Of a DNA stretch of 49,482 nt, positions 41,701-49,482 are shown piece after piece. The notes below the pieces were generated by a model that was given only the letters and a program-made list of their open reading frames with translations, made no database searches and was not told the DNA's origin. This DNA is from Bacilli bacterium (lineage in GTDB: Bacteria; Bacillota_I; Bacilli_A; RF39; UBA660): the NCBI GenBank assembly GCA_017478105.1, contig JAFVEF010000013.1:1-49482 (forward strand). Direction: 5' to 3'. Both the position numbers and the translations under genes were made by a program. Positions within the stretch are counted from its first letter, which is position 1; every line of letters begins with the position of its first letter.

Positions 41701-42411
41701 CCAGTATTTGATGGTGCACATATAAGTGATATTCAAAAAATGATGAAAGAAGCAGGCATGGATGAAGATGGAAAAACAGTTTTATATGATGGTAGAACTG
41801 GTGAACCATTTGATCATAGAATATCTGTTGGTGTAATGTATATGATTAAATTACATCACATGGTAGATGATAAGTTACATGCTCGTGCAACTGGACCTTA
41901 TTCACTAGTTACACAACAACCACTTGGAGGAAAAGCTCAAAATGGTGGACAAAGATTTGGAGAAATGGAAGTTTGGGCATTATATGCATATGGTGCTGCT
42001 CATACATTACAAGAAATTTTAACAGTAAAATCTGATGATGTATTAGGTCGTGTTAAAGTTTATGAGTCTATAATTAAAGGACAAGAAATTAATCAAGCTG
42101 GTGTTCCTGAATCATTTAGAGTATTGATGAAAGAATTCCAAGCATTAGGATTAGATGTATCTATAATTAACGATGAAGGTAATGCTGTTCAATTAAAAGA
42201 TATTGAAGCTGCTGAAGATAAAGAAGATACATTAGCTTCTTTTGAAGAAATAGATTCTCCAGTTACTGAGATTAAGGATGAACCTGCTGATTTAACTGAA
42301 GAGCCAGATGATGAAGAAGATTCAGATGATTATGATGATTTTGATGATTTCGATGATCAAGATTTTGATGATATATTAGATTCAGAAGAAGAGGAAGGAG
42401 CTGATATTTAA
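38782..42411 (+). CDS. rpoB: RNA polymerase beta subunit
   Basis: A 1209-residue protein containing all beta-subunit regions; the rifampicin pocket is [13 protein letters not shown] (458-470), [16 protein letters not shown] (473-488). Asn476 (codon 40207-40209) is at the place of E. coli His526, where Asn confers high rifampicin resistance and is the natural residue in spiroplasmas. The C-terminal 45 residues are an Asp/Glu-rich tail ([20 protein letters not shown]). GTG 38782 has GGGGTGA upstream. It ends by overlapping the rpoC start (TAATG). Confidence 0.98.
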   Translation: MSYRTVKYGDYRERRNFSRIRNSYELKDLLEIQKKSYNWFVETGIKEVFQDLFPVENFSGTLSLEFGDYHFDEPKYSIKESKDRKSTYSAPLRVEVRLFNRETGEVKEQEIFMGDMPIMTESGTFVINGAERVIVSQLVRSPSVYFNHEIDKNGRELITSQIIPNRGTWLEFEVDARDVLYVRIDRTRKVPITTLLRAFGLSSDDEILKLFGEDDYIKNTISKDSTKNTDEALIEIYEKLRPGEPATLDSSKNQIITRFFDEFRYDLSKVGRYKFNRKLNIVDRLLNQTIAEDIVVDGKVLFEKGTEITKANIGEVSKAFENGFGVCEAKVNEELDTYNKIQMIKVLDPTDKKKKVIVIGNDQTIDIKRLTISDVYAAVSYYLNLLHGIGNYDEIDHLGNRRIRQVGELLQNQFRIGVSRMERVIRERMTTQEMEEVTPKTLINIRPVTAAMKEFFGSSQLSQFMDQTNPIAELTNKRRLSALGPGGLSRDRAGVEVRDVNTSHYGRICPIESPEGPNIGLITSLASYAKVDEYGFIMTPYRKVVDSQITDEVCYLTADEELDYIISQSTVETDETNKIIADQVNARFKGENILAKPEQVDYIDVSPQQVVSITTSCIPFLEHDDATRALMGANMQRQAMPLIKTEAPLVGTGVEFIAAKDSGVEVIAKNDGVVEYVDAKRIEVKTKEGKDTYTLTNFELANSSICSHQRPIVHVGDKVKAGKTILADGNSTDKGELALGKNMTVAFMTFNGYNYEDAVILNENLVKDDKYTSLHLEDYEMQCRETKLGPEEITRDIPNVSEEARRNLDENGIVTIGTEVKEGDILVGKVTPKGMAELTSEEKLLHAIFGEKTREVRDTSLRVPHGGDGIVHDIKIYSRKDNDELPAGVSKVIRVYIIQKRKLQVGDKMSGRHGNKGVISLILPQEDMPYLPDGTPVDIMLNPQGVPSRMNFGQILEIHMGMACKKLGVHVATPVFDGAHISDIQKMMKEAGMDEDGKTVLYDGRTGEPFDHRISVGVMYMIKLHHMVDDKLHARATGPYSLVTQQPLGGKAQNGGQRFGEMEVWALYAYGAAHTLQEILTVKSDDVLGRVKVYESIIKGQEINQAGVPESFRVLMKEFQALGLDVSIINDEGNAVQLKDIEAAEDKEDTLASFEEIDSPVTEIKDEPADLTEEPDDEEDSDDYDDFDDFDDQDFDDILDSEEEEGADI

Positions 42412-45400
42412 TGATAGATGTTAATAAGTTTGAAGCATTAAAAATTGGTATAGCTTCTCCTGAAAAAATACGTGAATGGTCATATGGTGAAGTTAAAAAA
42501 CCTGAGACTATTAATTATCGTACATTAAGACCTGAAAGAGATGGGTTATTTTGCGAAAAAATATTTGGACCTACAAAAGATTTTGAATGTGCATGTGGTA
42601 AATATAAAAGAGTTCGTTATAAGAATATAGTATGTGATAGATGTGGAGTAGAAGTTACTCGTTCTAAAGTTCGTCGTGAACGTATGGGACATATCGAATT
42701 AGCTACTCCTGTATCTCATATTTGGTTTTTCAAGGGAGTTCCTTCACGTATGGGATTAGTTCTTGAAATGAGTCCTAGAGAACTTGAAGAAGTGTTATAT
42801 TTTGTAAGTTATGTTGTTATTGATAAGGGAAATACTCCTTTGGAAAACAAACAAACTTTATCTGAAAAAGAATATAGAGCTTATTATGAAAAATATGGTA
42901 CAAGTTTCAAAGTTGGAATGGGTGCTGAGGCTATTAAAGAACTTTTAAAGAAAGTTGATTTAAAGAAAGATATTGATGAAATAACTAAGGAATTAGAAAC
43001 AGCACAAGGACAAAAGAGAACTAGATTATTAAAAAGATTAGATGTTTTAGATGCATTTTATCATTCTGGAAATAAGCCAGAATGGATGATTATGGATTGT
43101 ATTCCTGTTATTCCACCAGAATTGCGTCCAATGATTCAATTAGATGGTGGTAGATTTGCTACTAGTGATTTAAATGATTTATATAGACGTGTTATTAACC
43201 GTAATAATCGTTTAAAGAAATTAATTGATCTTGGAGCTCCTGGAATTATTATTCAAAATGAAAAACGTATGTTACAAGAGGCTGTTGATGCATTATTTGA
43301 TAATGGTCGTCGTGGAAGAAGTGTTACTGGTGCAGGAAATAGACCTTTAAAATCAATTTCTTCTATGTTAAAAGGAAAACAAGGAAGATTCCGTCAAAAC
43401 TTACTTGGAAAACGTGTAGATTATTCTGGACGTTCAGTTATCGTAGTTGGTCCATCATTAAAGATGTATCAATGTGGAATTCCAAAAGAAATGGCATTAG
43501 AGTTATTTAAACCTTATGTTATTCATGGATTAGTAAGTAAAGATATAGCACATAATATTAAGGCTGCTAAGAGATTAATTGATAATCAAGATCCTGTAGT
43601 TTGGGATATTGTTGAAGAGGTTATTAAAGAGCATCCTGTTATGTTAAACCGTGCTCCTACATTACATAGATTAGGAATTCAAGCATTTGAACCTATCTTA
43701 GTTGGTGGAAAGGCAATTCGTTTGCATCCATTAGTTTGTCCTGCTTTTAATGCAGACTTTGATGGTGATCAGATGGCTGTACACGTTCCATTATCTGAGG
43801 AAGCTCAAGCAGAAGCTAGATTGTTAATGTTAGGATCTAATAACATTTTACATCCAAAATCAGGAGATCCTATTGTTACACCTTCTCAAGATATGGTTTT
43901 AGGTAATTATTATATTACTATGGAAAAAGCTGGTGAAGAGGGAGAAGGAAGAGTATTTAAGAATACTAACGAAGCTTTAATGGCTTATGAAAGACGTGAA
44001 ATTAGTCTTCATACTAGAATTGCTGTACCTGTTGATTCATTTAAATATAAATTATTTACTGAAAGTCAAAAAGGAAAATATCTAGTTACTACTGTTGGTA
44101 AAATTAAATTTAATGAAATACTTCCTGATACATTTGCTTATATAAATGAACCTAGTGATGAAAATATTTCAAATATTACTCCTAATAAGTATTTCTTAGA
44201 AAAGGGAACTAATATTAAAGAAGCAATAAAAGAAATGCCTTTAGTTAATGCTTTTGCTAAGGGAACATTGGAAAAAATAATTGCTCAAGTATTTAAGAGA
44301 TATAAGACTACTGAAACTTCTACAATGCTAGATAATCTTAAAGATTTAGGATTTAAGTATTCTACTGTTTCTGGTATTACTGTTAGTATGGCCGATGTTG
44401 AAATTAGTAAGACTAAAGATGCTGTTGTAGAAGAAGCTCAAAAATTAGTTGATAAAATTAATAAACAATATAAACGTGGTTTAATTACTGAAGAAGAAAG
44501 ATTTAATAAAGTAATTGAAACTTGGAATAATGCAACTGACCAAGTTAAAGAGGAATTAGAAGTTGTTTCTAAGACTGACGTAGATAATCCAATATTTATC
44601 ATGATGAATTCAAAAGCTCGTGGTAATATTTCAAACTTTACTCAAGTTGCTGGTATGCGTGGTATTATGGCTAAGCCAGATGGTACACCTGTTGAAATTC
44701 CAATTTTATCAAACTTTATTGAAGGACTAAGTGTTGCTGAATTCTTCTTATCAACACATGGTGCTCGTAAAGGTTCTGCAGATACTGCTTTAAAGACTGC
44801 TGATTCTGGATACTTAACTCGTCGTTTGGTTGATGTTTCTCAGGATATGATTGTTCGTGAAGCTGATTGTGGTACTGATCAAGGTGTTGTTGTTCGTGAC
44901 TTTATAAATGAACATACAGGTGCTGTTATCGAAAGCTTGAGAGATAGAATTGTTGGTAGATTTGCAAATAAGAAAATTGTAAATCCTAAGACAAAAGAAG
45001 TTATTGTAGATAAACTACAAATGATTACTGAATCTTTAGCTGATAAGATAATAGCTGCTGGTATAACTGAAGTTGAAATTCGTACAATTTTAACATGTAA
45101 TACAAACAATGGTGTTTGTCAAAAATGTTATGGTCGTAATTTGGCTACTGGAAATCTTGTTGAAATTGGAGAAGCTGTTGGTGTTATGGCTGCTCAATCA
45201 ATCGGTGAACCTGGTACTCAGTTAACAATGCGTACATTCCACTCAGGTGGAGTTGCCCATGGTGGTGATGCTGATATTACTCAAGGTCTTCCAAGAGTTC
45301 AAGAGTTATTTGAAGCTCGTAATCCAAAGGCTAAAGCTACAATTGCTGAAATTGATGGTAAAATCAGCAAGATTAAAGAAGATCATGGTAAATATAAGAT

Positions 45401-46049
45401 TAGTATTACTAATAAACTTGAAACTAAGGAACATGTTACAAATTATGGTTCTAAATTATGTGTAGAAAAAGGTACTGAAGTACATTGTGGAGATAAATTA
45501 ACAGAAGGAGCTATTAGTCCTAAGGAATTATTAGCTGTTACTGATCCAATTACTACACAAGAATATATTTTAAAAGAAGTACAATATACTTATCGTTCTC
45601 AAGGTGTTGATATTTCAGATAAACATATCGAAATTATCGCGAGAAGAATGATTAGTAAGATTAGAATTGTTGATGGTGGTCAAACTAAGTTCTTACCAGG
45701 TAGCCTTGTTAATTTCCGTGAGTTTACTGATGGAAATCGTGAAGCTATTATTAATGGTAAAACTCCTGCTGTAGGAAAACCTATTTTATTGGGTATTACT
45801 AAAGCAGCATTAGAAACTGATTCATTCCTTTCAGCTGCATCATTCCAAGAGACTACTAGAATCTTAACTGATGCCGCTATTAAGGGTAAGGTTGATCCAT
45901 TATCTGGTTTAAAAGAAAATGTAATTATTGGTAAACTTATTCCTGCTGGTACAGGTAGTAAGTATTACAGAGATGTTGATTTTGAACTAAAATCTGAATT
46001 TGTAGATGAGGAACCACTTGAACAGTTAGAAGATCAATTTATGGAATAA
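42411..46049 (+). CDS. rpoC: RNA polymerase beta' subunit
   Basis: A 1212-residue protein. The N-terminal zinc site is [22 protein letters not shown], the catalytic loop [12 protein letters not shown] holds the Mg-binding Asp residues, and the second zinc site ([19 protein letters not shown]), bridge helix and trigger loop ([18 protein letters not shown]) are intact. It forms the core polymerase with RpoB. It overlaps rpoB by one base at TAATG. A strong terminator follows. Confidence 0.98.
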   Translation: MIDVNKFEALKIGIASPEKIREWSYGEVKKPETINYRTLRPERDGLFCEKIFGPTKDFECACGKYKRVRYKNIVCDRCGVEVTRSKVRRERMGHIELATPVSHIWFFKGVPSRMGLVLEMSPRELEEVLYFVSYVVIDKGNTPLENKQTLSEKEYRAYYEKYGTSFKVGMGAEAIKELLKKVDLKKDIDEITKELETAQGQKRTRLLKRLDVLDAFYHSGNKPEWMIMDCIPVIPPELRPMIQLDGGRFATSDLNDLYRRVINRNNRLKKLIDLGAPGIIIQNEKRMLQEAVDALFDNGRRGRSVTGAGNRPLKSISSMLKGKQGRFRQNLLGKRVDYSGRSVIVVGPSLKMYQCGIPKEMALELFKPYVIHGLVSKDIAHNIKAAKRLIDNQDPVVWDIVEEVIKEHPVMLNRAPTLHRLGIQAFEPILVGGKAIRLHPLVCPAFNADFDGDQMAVHVPLSEEAQAEARLLMLGSNNILHPKSGDPIVTPSQDMVLGNYYITMEKAGEEGEGRVFKNTNEALMAYERREISLHTRIAVPVDSFKYKLFTESQKGKYLVTTVGKIKFNEILPDTFAYINEPSDENISNITPNKYFLEKGTNIKEAIKEMPLVNAFAKGTLEKIIAQVFKRYKTTETSTMLDNLKDLGFKYSTVSGITVSMADVEISKTKDAVVEEAQKLVDKINKQYKRGLITEEERFNKVIETWNNATDQVKEELEVVSKTDVDNPIFIMMNSKARGNISNFTQVAGMRGIMAKPDGTPVEIPILSNFIEGLSVAEFFLSTHGARKGSADTALKTADSGYLTRRLVDVSQDMIVREADCGTDQGVVVRDFINEHTGAVIESLRDRIVGRFANKKIVNPKTKEVIVDKLQMITESLADKIIAAGITEVEIRTILTCNTNNGVCQKCYGRNLATGNLVEIGEAVGVMAAQSIGEPGTQLTMRTFHSGGVAHGGDADITQGLPRVQELFEARNPKAKATIAEIDGKISKIKEDHGKYKISITNKLETKEHVTNYGSKLCVEKGTEVHCGDKLTEGAISPKELLAVTDPITTQEYILKEVQYTYRSQGVDISDKHIEIIARRMISKIRIVDGGQTKFLPGSLVNFREFTDGNREAIINGKTPAVGKPILLGITKAALETDSFLSAASFQETTRILTDAAIKGKVDPLSGLKENVIIGKLIPAGTGSKYYRDVDFELKSEFVDEEPLEQLEDQFME

Positions 46050-46082
46050 AAAAAGAAGTGAAAAATCACTTCTTTTTATTTT
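46050..46082. terminator. Bidirectional terminator after rpoC
   Basis: AAGAAGTGA (46053-46061) pairs with TCACTTCTT (46066-46074), with T residues on the right and A residues on the left. It serves rpoC on the plus strand and the hypothetical gene on the minus strand, whose stop codon is in the right arm. Confidence 0.88.
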
Positions 46083-46461
46083 TGGTTTTTTCTATTAAAT
46101 TAGCTTCTAGTATAGTATCTATTTTATTTAGCTCTTTTAGTTCTTTTTCTTTAAGTTTTATTACTCTTTTTATTTTAATTCTTCCAATAATAAAAGCATC
46201 TTCTAAATCATAGTGTAATTTATTTATTTGGTTGTTTAGTTCTGATCTTTTATATTTATGAGTACCATTTTTTAAATCATCTATTAGTAACCATAAATTT
46301 TGAATTTCATTATTAGTTTCAGAGGCCATTCTACCGCCCAATCCACCTGCATGGGACCACATACTTCGATGTTGAGAGAGATTTTCAATTCTTTTTTCTA
46401 ATTCAGCTATTTTATTATCTCTTTCTTCTTGAGTTAATTCGCTAAAGTTTTTTTCGTTCAT
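46066..46461 (-). CDS. Hypothetical coiled-coil protein
   Basis: A 131-residue cytoplasmic protein, convergent with rpoC. Heptad-like segments (ERDNKIAELEKRIENLSQHR, KEKELKELNKIDTILEAN) surround a Gly-rich turn (SHAGGLGGRMASETNNEIQNLW). I do not recognise a family. GGAAGGTGA lies in front of the ATG on the minus strand. It is the only minus-strand gene in the core part of the window. Confidence 0.65.
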   Translation of the reverse strand: MNEKNFSELTQEERDNKIAELEKRIENLSQHRSMWSHAGGLGGRMASETNNEIQNLWLLIDDLKNGTHKYKRSELNNQINKLHYDLEDAFIIGRIKIKRVIKLKEKELKELNKIDTILEANLIEKTKNKKK

Positions 46462-46582
46462 AAAGTCACCTTCCGGTTTTTTATTATAATTCTATTTTAT
46501 AAATCTGTAAACTTTTATTGTTTTCTTTTAACAGCTGTTTACTTTTAAATTTTTTTTTATTATGATTATAATAGGTGATGAT

Positions 46583-46693
46583 ATGAAGAAAATGAATAAG
46601 CATGGTTGGGGACTAGATGAAATGCTAGGTTTTATCATTGCTTTTGTTGTATTTTTAATAATTATTGCAATTTTAGCTTATTCTTTTAGATAA
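46583..46693 (+). CDS. Small single-helix membrane protein (36 residues)
   Basis: The frame at 46583 has AGGTGATG upstream and codes for MKKMNKHGWGLDEMLGF followed by a long hydrophobic helix of about 20 residues. The GWGLDEML part before the helix is like small proteins of unknown role in related Firmicutes, from memory. It stands just before the str operon promoter. Function unknown. Confidence 0.6.
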   Translation: MKKMNKHGWGLDEMLGFIIAFVVFLIIIAILAYSFR

Positions 46694-46707
46694 TTTTTAA
46701 ATATTTA

Positions 46708-46736
46708 TTGACTTTAATTATCGTAAGTGTTATATT
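46708..46736 (+). promoter_or_regulatory. Promoter of the rpsL-rpsG-fusA operon
   Basis: TTGACT (46708-46713) and TATATT (46731-46736) are 17 bases apart. A leader of about 90 bases follows, with ATCTTTGC (near 46753) pairing with GCAAAGAT (near 46769), then TTATTT; this may be an attenuator or a protein-binding site. Confidence 0.65.
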
Positions 46737-46834
46737 ATTGATGCTGATTAAATATCTTTGCTTTTTTGTGCAAAGATTTATTTAAAGGGTAAAATGATAC
46801 ACCTGGATATGTGTAAAGAAAGGAGAAAGATTTA

Positions 46835-47245
46835 ATGCCTACAATAAACCAATTAGTTCGTAAAAATCGTAAGGATAAAGTTAGAAAGAGTAAAGCACCT
46901 GTTCTTGGTGTTGGACTTAATACTATAAAAAAGGTTACTACTGATACTAACTCTCCTCAAAAACGTGGAGTATGTACTCGTGTTGGTACTAAAACACCTA
47001 AAAAACCTAACTCTGCTTTACGTAAGTATGCACGTGTTCGTTTATCTAATGGAAAAGAAGTAGATACTTATATTCCTGGAATCGGACACAACTTACAAGA
47101 ACACAGCGTTGTATTAATCCGTGGTGGTCGTGTTAAAGACTTAATCGGAGTTCGTTATCATATTATTCGTGGTACTTTAGATACAGCTGGTGTTAAAGAT
47201 CGTAAGCAAGGACGTAGTAAATACGGAGCAAAAAAGGGTAAATAA
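46835..47245 (+). CDS. rpsL: Ribosomal protein S12
   Basis: A 136-residue protein: [55 protein letters not shown]. The decoding-centre lysine region KKPNS is normal. In the second streptomycin-linked loop, however, VKDL is followed by Ile104 (codon 47144-47146) where Pro is almost universal. GAAAGGAGA is upstream. Confidence 0.98.
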   Translation: MPTINQLVRKNRKDKVRKSKAPVLGVGLNTIKKVTTDTNSPQKRGVCTRVGTKTPKKPNSALRKYARVRLSNGKEVDTYIPGIGHNLQEHSVVLIRGGRVKDLIGVRYHIIRGTLDTAGVKDRKQGRSKYGAKKGK

Positions 47246-47274
47246 TTTTAAATTTTTGAAGGGAGGAAATAATA

Positions 47275-47742
47275 ATGCGTAAAAGACGTGCAGTTAAAAG
47301 AGATGTTTTACCAGATCCAATATATAAGTCTAAAATAGTTGCAAAACTTATTAATACTATTATGTTAGATGGTAAAAAAGGTATAGCACAAAGTATTGTT
47401 TATGAAGCTTTTGATACAGTTAAAAATAAAACTGGAAAAGATGCTTTAGAAACTTTTAATGAAGCTATGGAAAATATTAAACCTCAATTAGAAGTTAAGA
47501 GTCGTCGTGTTGGTGGTTCTAATTATCAAGTTCCTGTTGAGGTTACACCTGCGAGAAGTCAAGCTTTAGCTTTAAGATGGTTAACTAAGTATTCTCGTGA
47601 ACGTGGTGGAAAGGGAATGGCTGATAATTTAGCAAATGAAATTATTGATGCATCAAATGGTACTGGTGCAGCAGTTAAAAAGCGTGAAGATACTCATAGA
47701 ATGGCTGAGGCTAATAAAGCTTTCGCTCATTATAGATGGTAG
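47275..47742 (+). CDS. rpsG: Ribosomal protein S7
   Basis: A 155-residue protein: [90 protein letters not shown]. It binds the 3' major domain of 16S rRNA and can repress the str operon. GGGAGG is upstream; fusA follows by 12 bases. Confidence 0.98.
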   Translation: MRKRRAVKRDVLPDPIYKSKIVAKLINTIMLDGKKGIAQSIVYEAFDTVKNKTGKDALETFNEAMENIKPQLEVKSRRVGGSNYQVPVEVTPARSQALALRWLTKYSRERGGKGMADNLANEIIDASNGTGAAVKKREDTHRMAEANKAFAHYRW

Positions 47743-47754
47743 AAAGGAGTTAAT

Positions 47755-49482
47755 ATGGCAAGAGATACGTCTTTAGAAAAGACAAGAAATATTGGTATCA
47801 TGGCTCATATTGATGCAGGTAAAACTACTTGTACAGAAAGAATTTTATTCCATACAGGGGTTACTCATAAAATCGGTGAAACTCACGATGGTGAATCACA
47901 AATGGACTGGATGGCTCAAGAACAAGAAAGAGGTATTACTATTACTTCTGCTGCTACTACAGCTCATTGGAAGAATCATCGTTTAAATATTATTGATACT
48001 CCAGGACACGTAGATTTTACAATTGAAGTTTCTAGATCATTACGTGTTTTAGATGGAGCAGTTGCATTAATCGATGCACAAGCTGGAGTTGAACCTCAAA
48101 CTGAAACAGTTTGGAGACAAGCTTCTGAATTTAAAGTACCTAGAATTATTTTTGCGAATAAAATGGATAAAATGGGTGCTAATTTCGAATTTAGTTTAAA
48201 AACTATTAAAGATCGTTTAGGTGTAAATGCTAAACCTATTGAATGGCCTATCGGTGCTGAAGATACTTTTGATGGTGTTATTGATTTAGTTACAATGAAA
48301 GCATATCATTATGATGGACAACAAGCTGAAGATGCTCAAGAAATTGAAATTCCAGCAGATTTAAAAGATATTGCTGAAGAAAAACGTGCTGAATTAATTG
48401 AAGCAGTTGCTGAATATGATGATGACATGATGATGACATATCTAGATGGTGGAGAAGTTACTATAGATATGATTAAGACTGCTATCAGAAAAGGTACTTT
48501 AGCAGCTGAGTTCTTCCCTGTAATGTGTGGAACTGCTTTAGGTAATAAAGGTATAAAACTATTGTTAGATGCAGTTGTTGATTATTTACCTAGTCCTTTA
48601 GATATTCCATCTATAAAAGGAACTACTTTGGATGGCAAAGAAGCAGAAAGACATCCTAATGATAATGAACCTTTCGCTGCTTTAGCATTTAAGGTTATGA
48701 CTGATCCATTTGTTGGTCGTTTAACATTCTTTAGAGTTTACTCTGGACACTTAACTAGTGGTTCATATGTTTTAAACTCTACAAAAGATACAAAAGAAAG
48801 AATCGGAAGAATTCTTCAAATGCATGCTAATAACCGTAAGGAAATTAGTGATGTGTATACTGGAGATATCGCTGCAGCTGTTGGTTTAAAGAATACAACA
48901 ACTGGTGATACTTTATGTGATGAAAAGAAACCTATTATTTTGGAAAGCTTACAAGTTCCAGAACCAGTTATTCAATTAGCTGTTGAACCTAAGAGTAAGG
49001 CTGACCAAGATAAAATGGCTTTAGCTTTACAAAAATTAGCTGAAGAAGATCCAACATTTAAAGTTCATACTGATCATGAAACAGGTCAAACTGTTATTGC
49101 AGGAATGGGTGAATTACACTTAGATGTATTAGTTGATCGTATGAAAAGAGAATTTAGTGTTGAAGCAAATGTTGGTGCTCCACAAGTTGCTTATCGTGAA
49201 ACAATTAAGCAAGCTGCTGATTGTGAAGGTAAGTATATTAAACAATCTGGTGGACGTGGACAATATGGACATGTTTGGATTAAATTTGAACCAAATCCAG
49301 ATAAAGGGTATGAATTTGTTGATCAAATCGTTGGTGGTGTTGTTCCTCGTGAATATATACCAGTAGTTGATAAGGGATTACAAGAAGCTTTACAAACAGG
49401 TGTACTTGCAGGATACCCTATGATAGATGTTAAGGCTACATTATTTGATGGATCTTATCATGATGTAGACTCAAATGAAATG
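47755..49482 (+). CDS. fusA: Elongation factor G (5' part, runs off the window)
   Basis: 576 codons are visible, open to the right edge; EF-G is normally about 690 residues. The GTPase motifs are AHIDAGKTT (G1), [12 protein letters not shown] (G2), DTPGHVDF (G3) and NKMDK (G4). Domains II and III follow, then domain IV starts with the [13 protein letters not shown] stretch. It translocates tRNA and mRNA on the ribosome. GAAAGGAG precedes ATG 47755. Cys replaces the third Thr of the usual GKTTTTERI. Confidence 0.97.
   Translation, partial: MARDTSLEKTRNIGIMAHIDAGKTTCTERILFHTGVTHKIGETHDGESQMDWMAQEQERGITITSAATTAHWKNHRLNIIDTPGHVDFTIEVSRSLRVLDGAVALIDAQAGVEPQTETVWRQASEFKVPRIIFANKMDKMGANFEFSLKTIKDRLGVNAKPIEWPIGAEDTFDGVIDLVTMKAYHYDGQQAEDAQEIEIPADLKDIAEEKRAELIEAVAEYDDDMMMTYLDGGEVTIDMIKTAIRKGTLAAEFFPVMCGTALGNKGIKLLLDAVVDYLPSPLDIPSIKGTTLDGKEAERHPNDNEPFAALAFKVMTDPFVGRLTFFRVYSGHLTSGSYVLNSTKDTKERIGRILQMHANNRKEISDVYTGDIAAAVGLKNTTTGDTLCDEKKPIILESLQVPEPVIQLAVEPKSKADQDKMALALQKLAEEDPTFKVHTDHETGQTVIAGMGELHLDVLVDRMKREFSVEANVGAPQVAYRETIKQAADCEGKYIKQSGGRGQYGHVWIKFEPNPDKGYEFVDQIVGGVVPREYIPVVDKGLQEALQTGVLAGYPMIDVKATLFDGSYHDVDSNEM

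Noticed and set aside
1-49482. CRISPR array or tRNA genes
   Set aside because: No regularly spaced direct repeats and no cloverleaf with a T-psi-C arm were seen.

Overview
This window is very AT-rich bacterial DNA with Bacillota (low-GC Firmicutes) gene order. The housekeeping part runs yabG-veg-spoVG-yabP-yabQ-divIC-tilS-ftsH-mscL-dusB-RDD-lysS, then cysS-mrnC-rlmB-sigH-secE-nusG-rplK-rplA-rplJ-rplL, then rpoB-rpoC, then rpsL-rpsG-fusA. SpoVG, YabP, YabQ, YabG and a SigH-like sigma factor point to a spore-forming ancestry. RpoB carries Asn at the position of E. coli His526, as I recall for Mollicutes, so an Erysipelotrichia-like or Mollicutes-related gut lineage of Bacilli is my best guess. 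No rRNA, tRNA or CRISPR array was seen.

Positions 1-18966 are an accessory island whose left end lies outside the window. Its right end carries two overlapping large serine recombinase genes and stops abruptly inside yabG, a sporulation protease gene whose N-terminal part is missing here. Cargo from left to right: a lipoprotein, a tyrosine recombinase, a hypothetical gene, two HTH regulators, a minus-strand operon coding for an APE/ExoIII-type endonuclease and a group II intron-like reverse transcriptase (RT) without any visible intron RNA, a run of small or hypothetical genes (alpha/beta hydrolase-like, TM2 plus PH-like, excisionase-like, a protein with repeated SH3-like segments), an EcoRI-family adenine methyltransferase overlapping a DUF262-HNH nuclease gene, a leader with a strong terminator, a sigma-region-4-like protein, a ~500-nt highly structured RNA candidate, a MazF-like toxin, and the recombinases. 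A short GCC-nAAAATG-like motif occurs upstream of at least four of the island's transcription units.

Positions 18967-49482 are core chromosome. Intrinsic terminators, several overlapping stop codons, delimit most units. Ribosomal protein leaders are visible before rplK, between rplK and rplA, and before rplJ (a recognisable L10 leader with terminator). About 1 kb between rplL and the next gene holds two promoter-to-terminator units that look like non-coding RNAs (about 270 and 610 nt). They are followed by two small helical proteins with weak WXG100-like features, then an attenuator-like leader, a methyltransferase, rpoB and rpoC. fusA runs off the right edge.

The strongest candidate for something undescribed is the endonuclease-RT operon at 3426-6226. 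It pairs, as two translationally coupled genes, the same two activities that eukaryotic LINE elements carry in one protein, while the RT's own HNH domain looks degenerate. The second is the insertion of a serine-recombinase element into a sporulation gene, which parallels the skin element in sigK.
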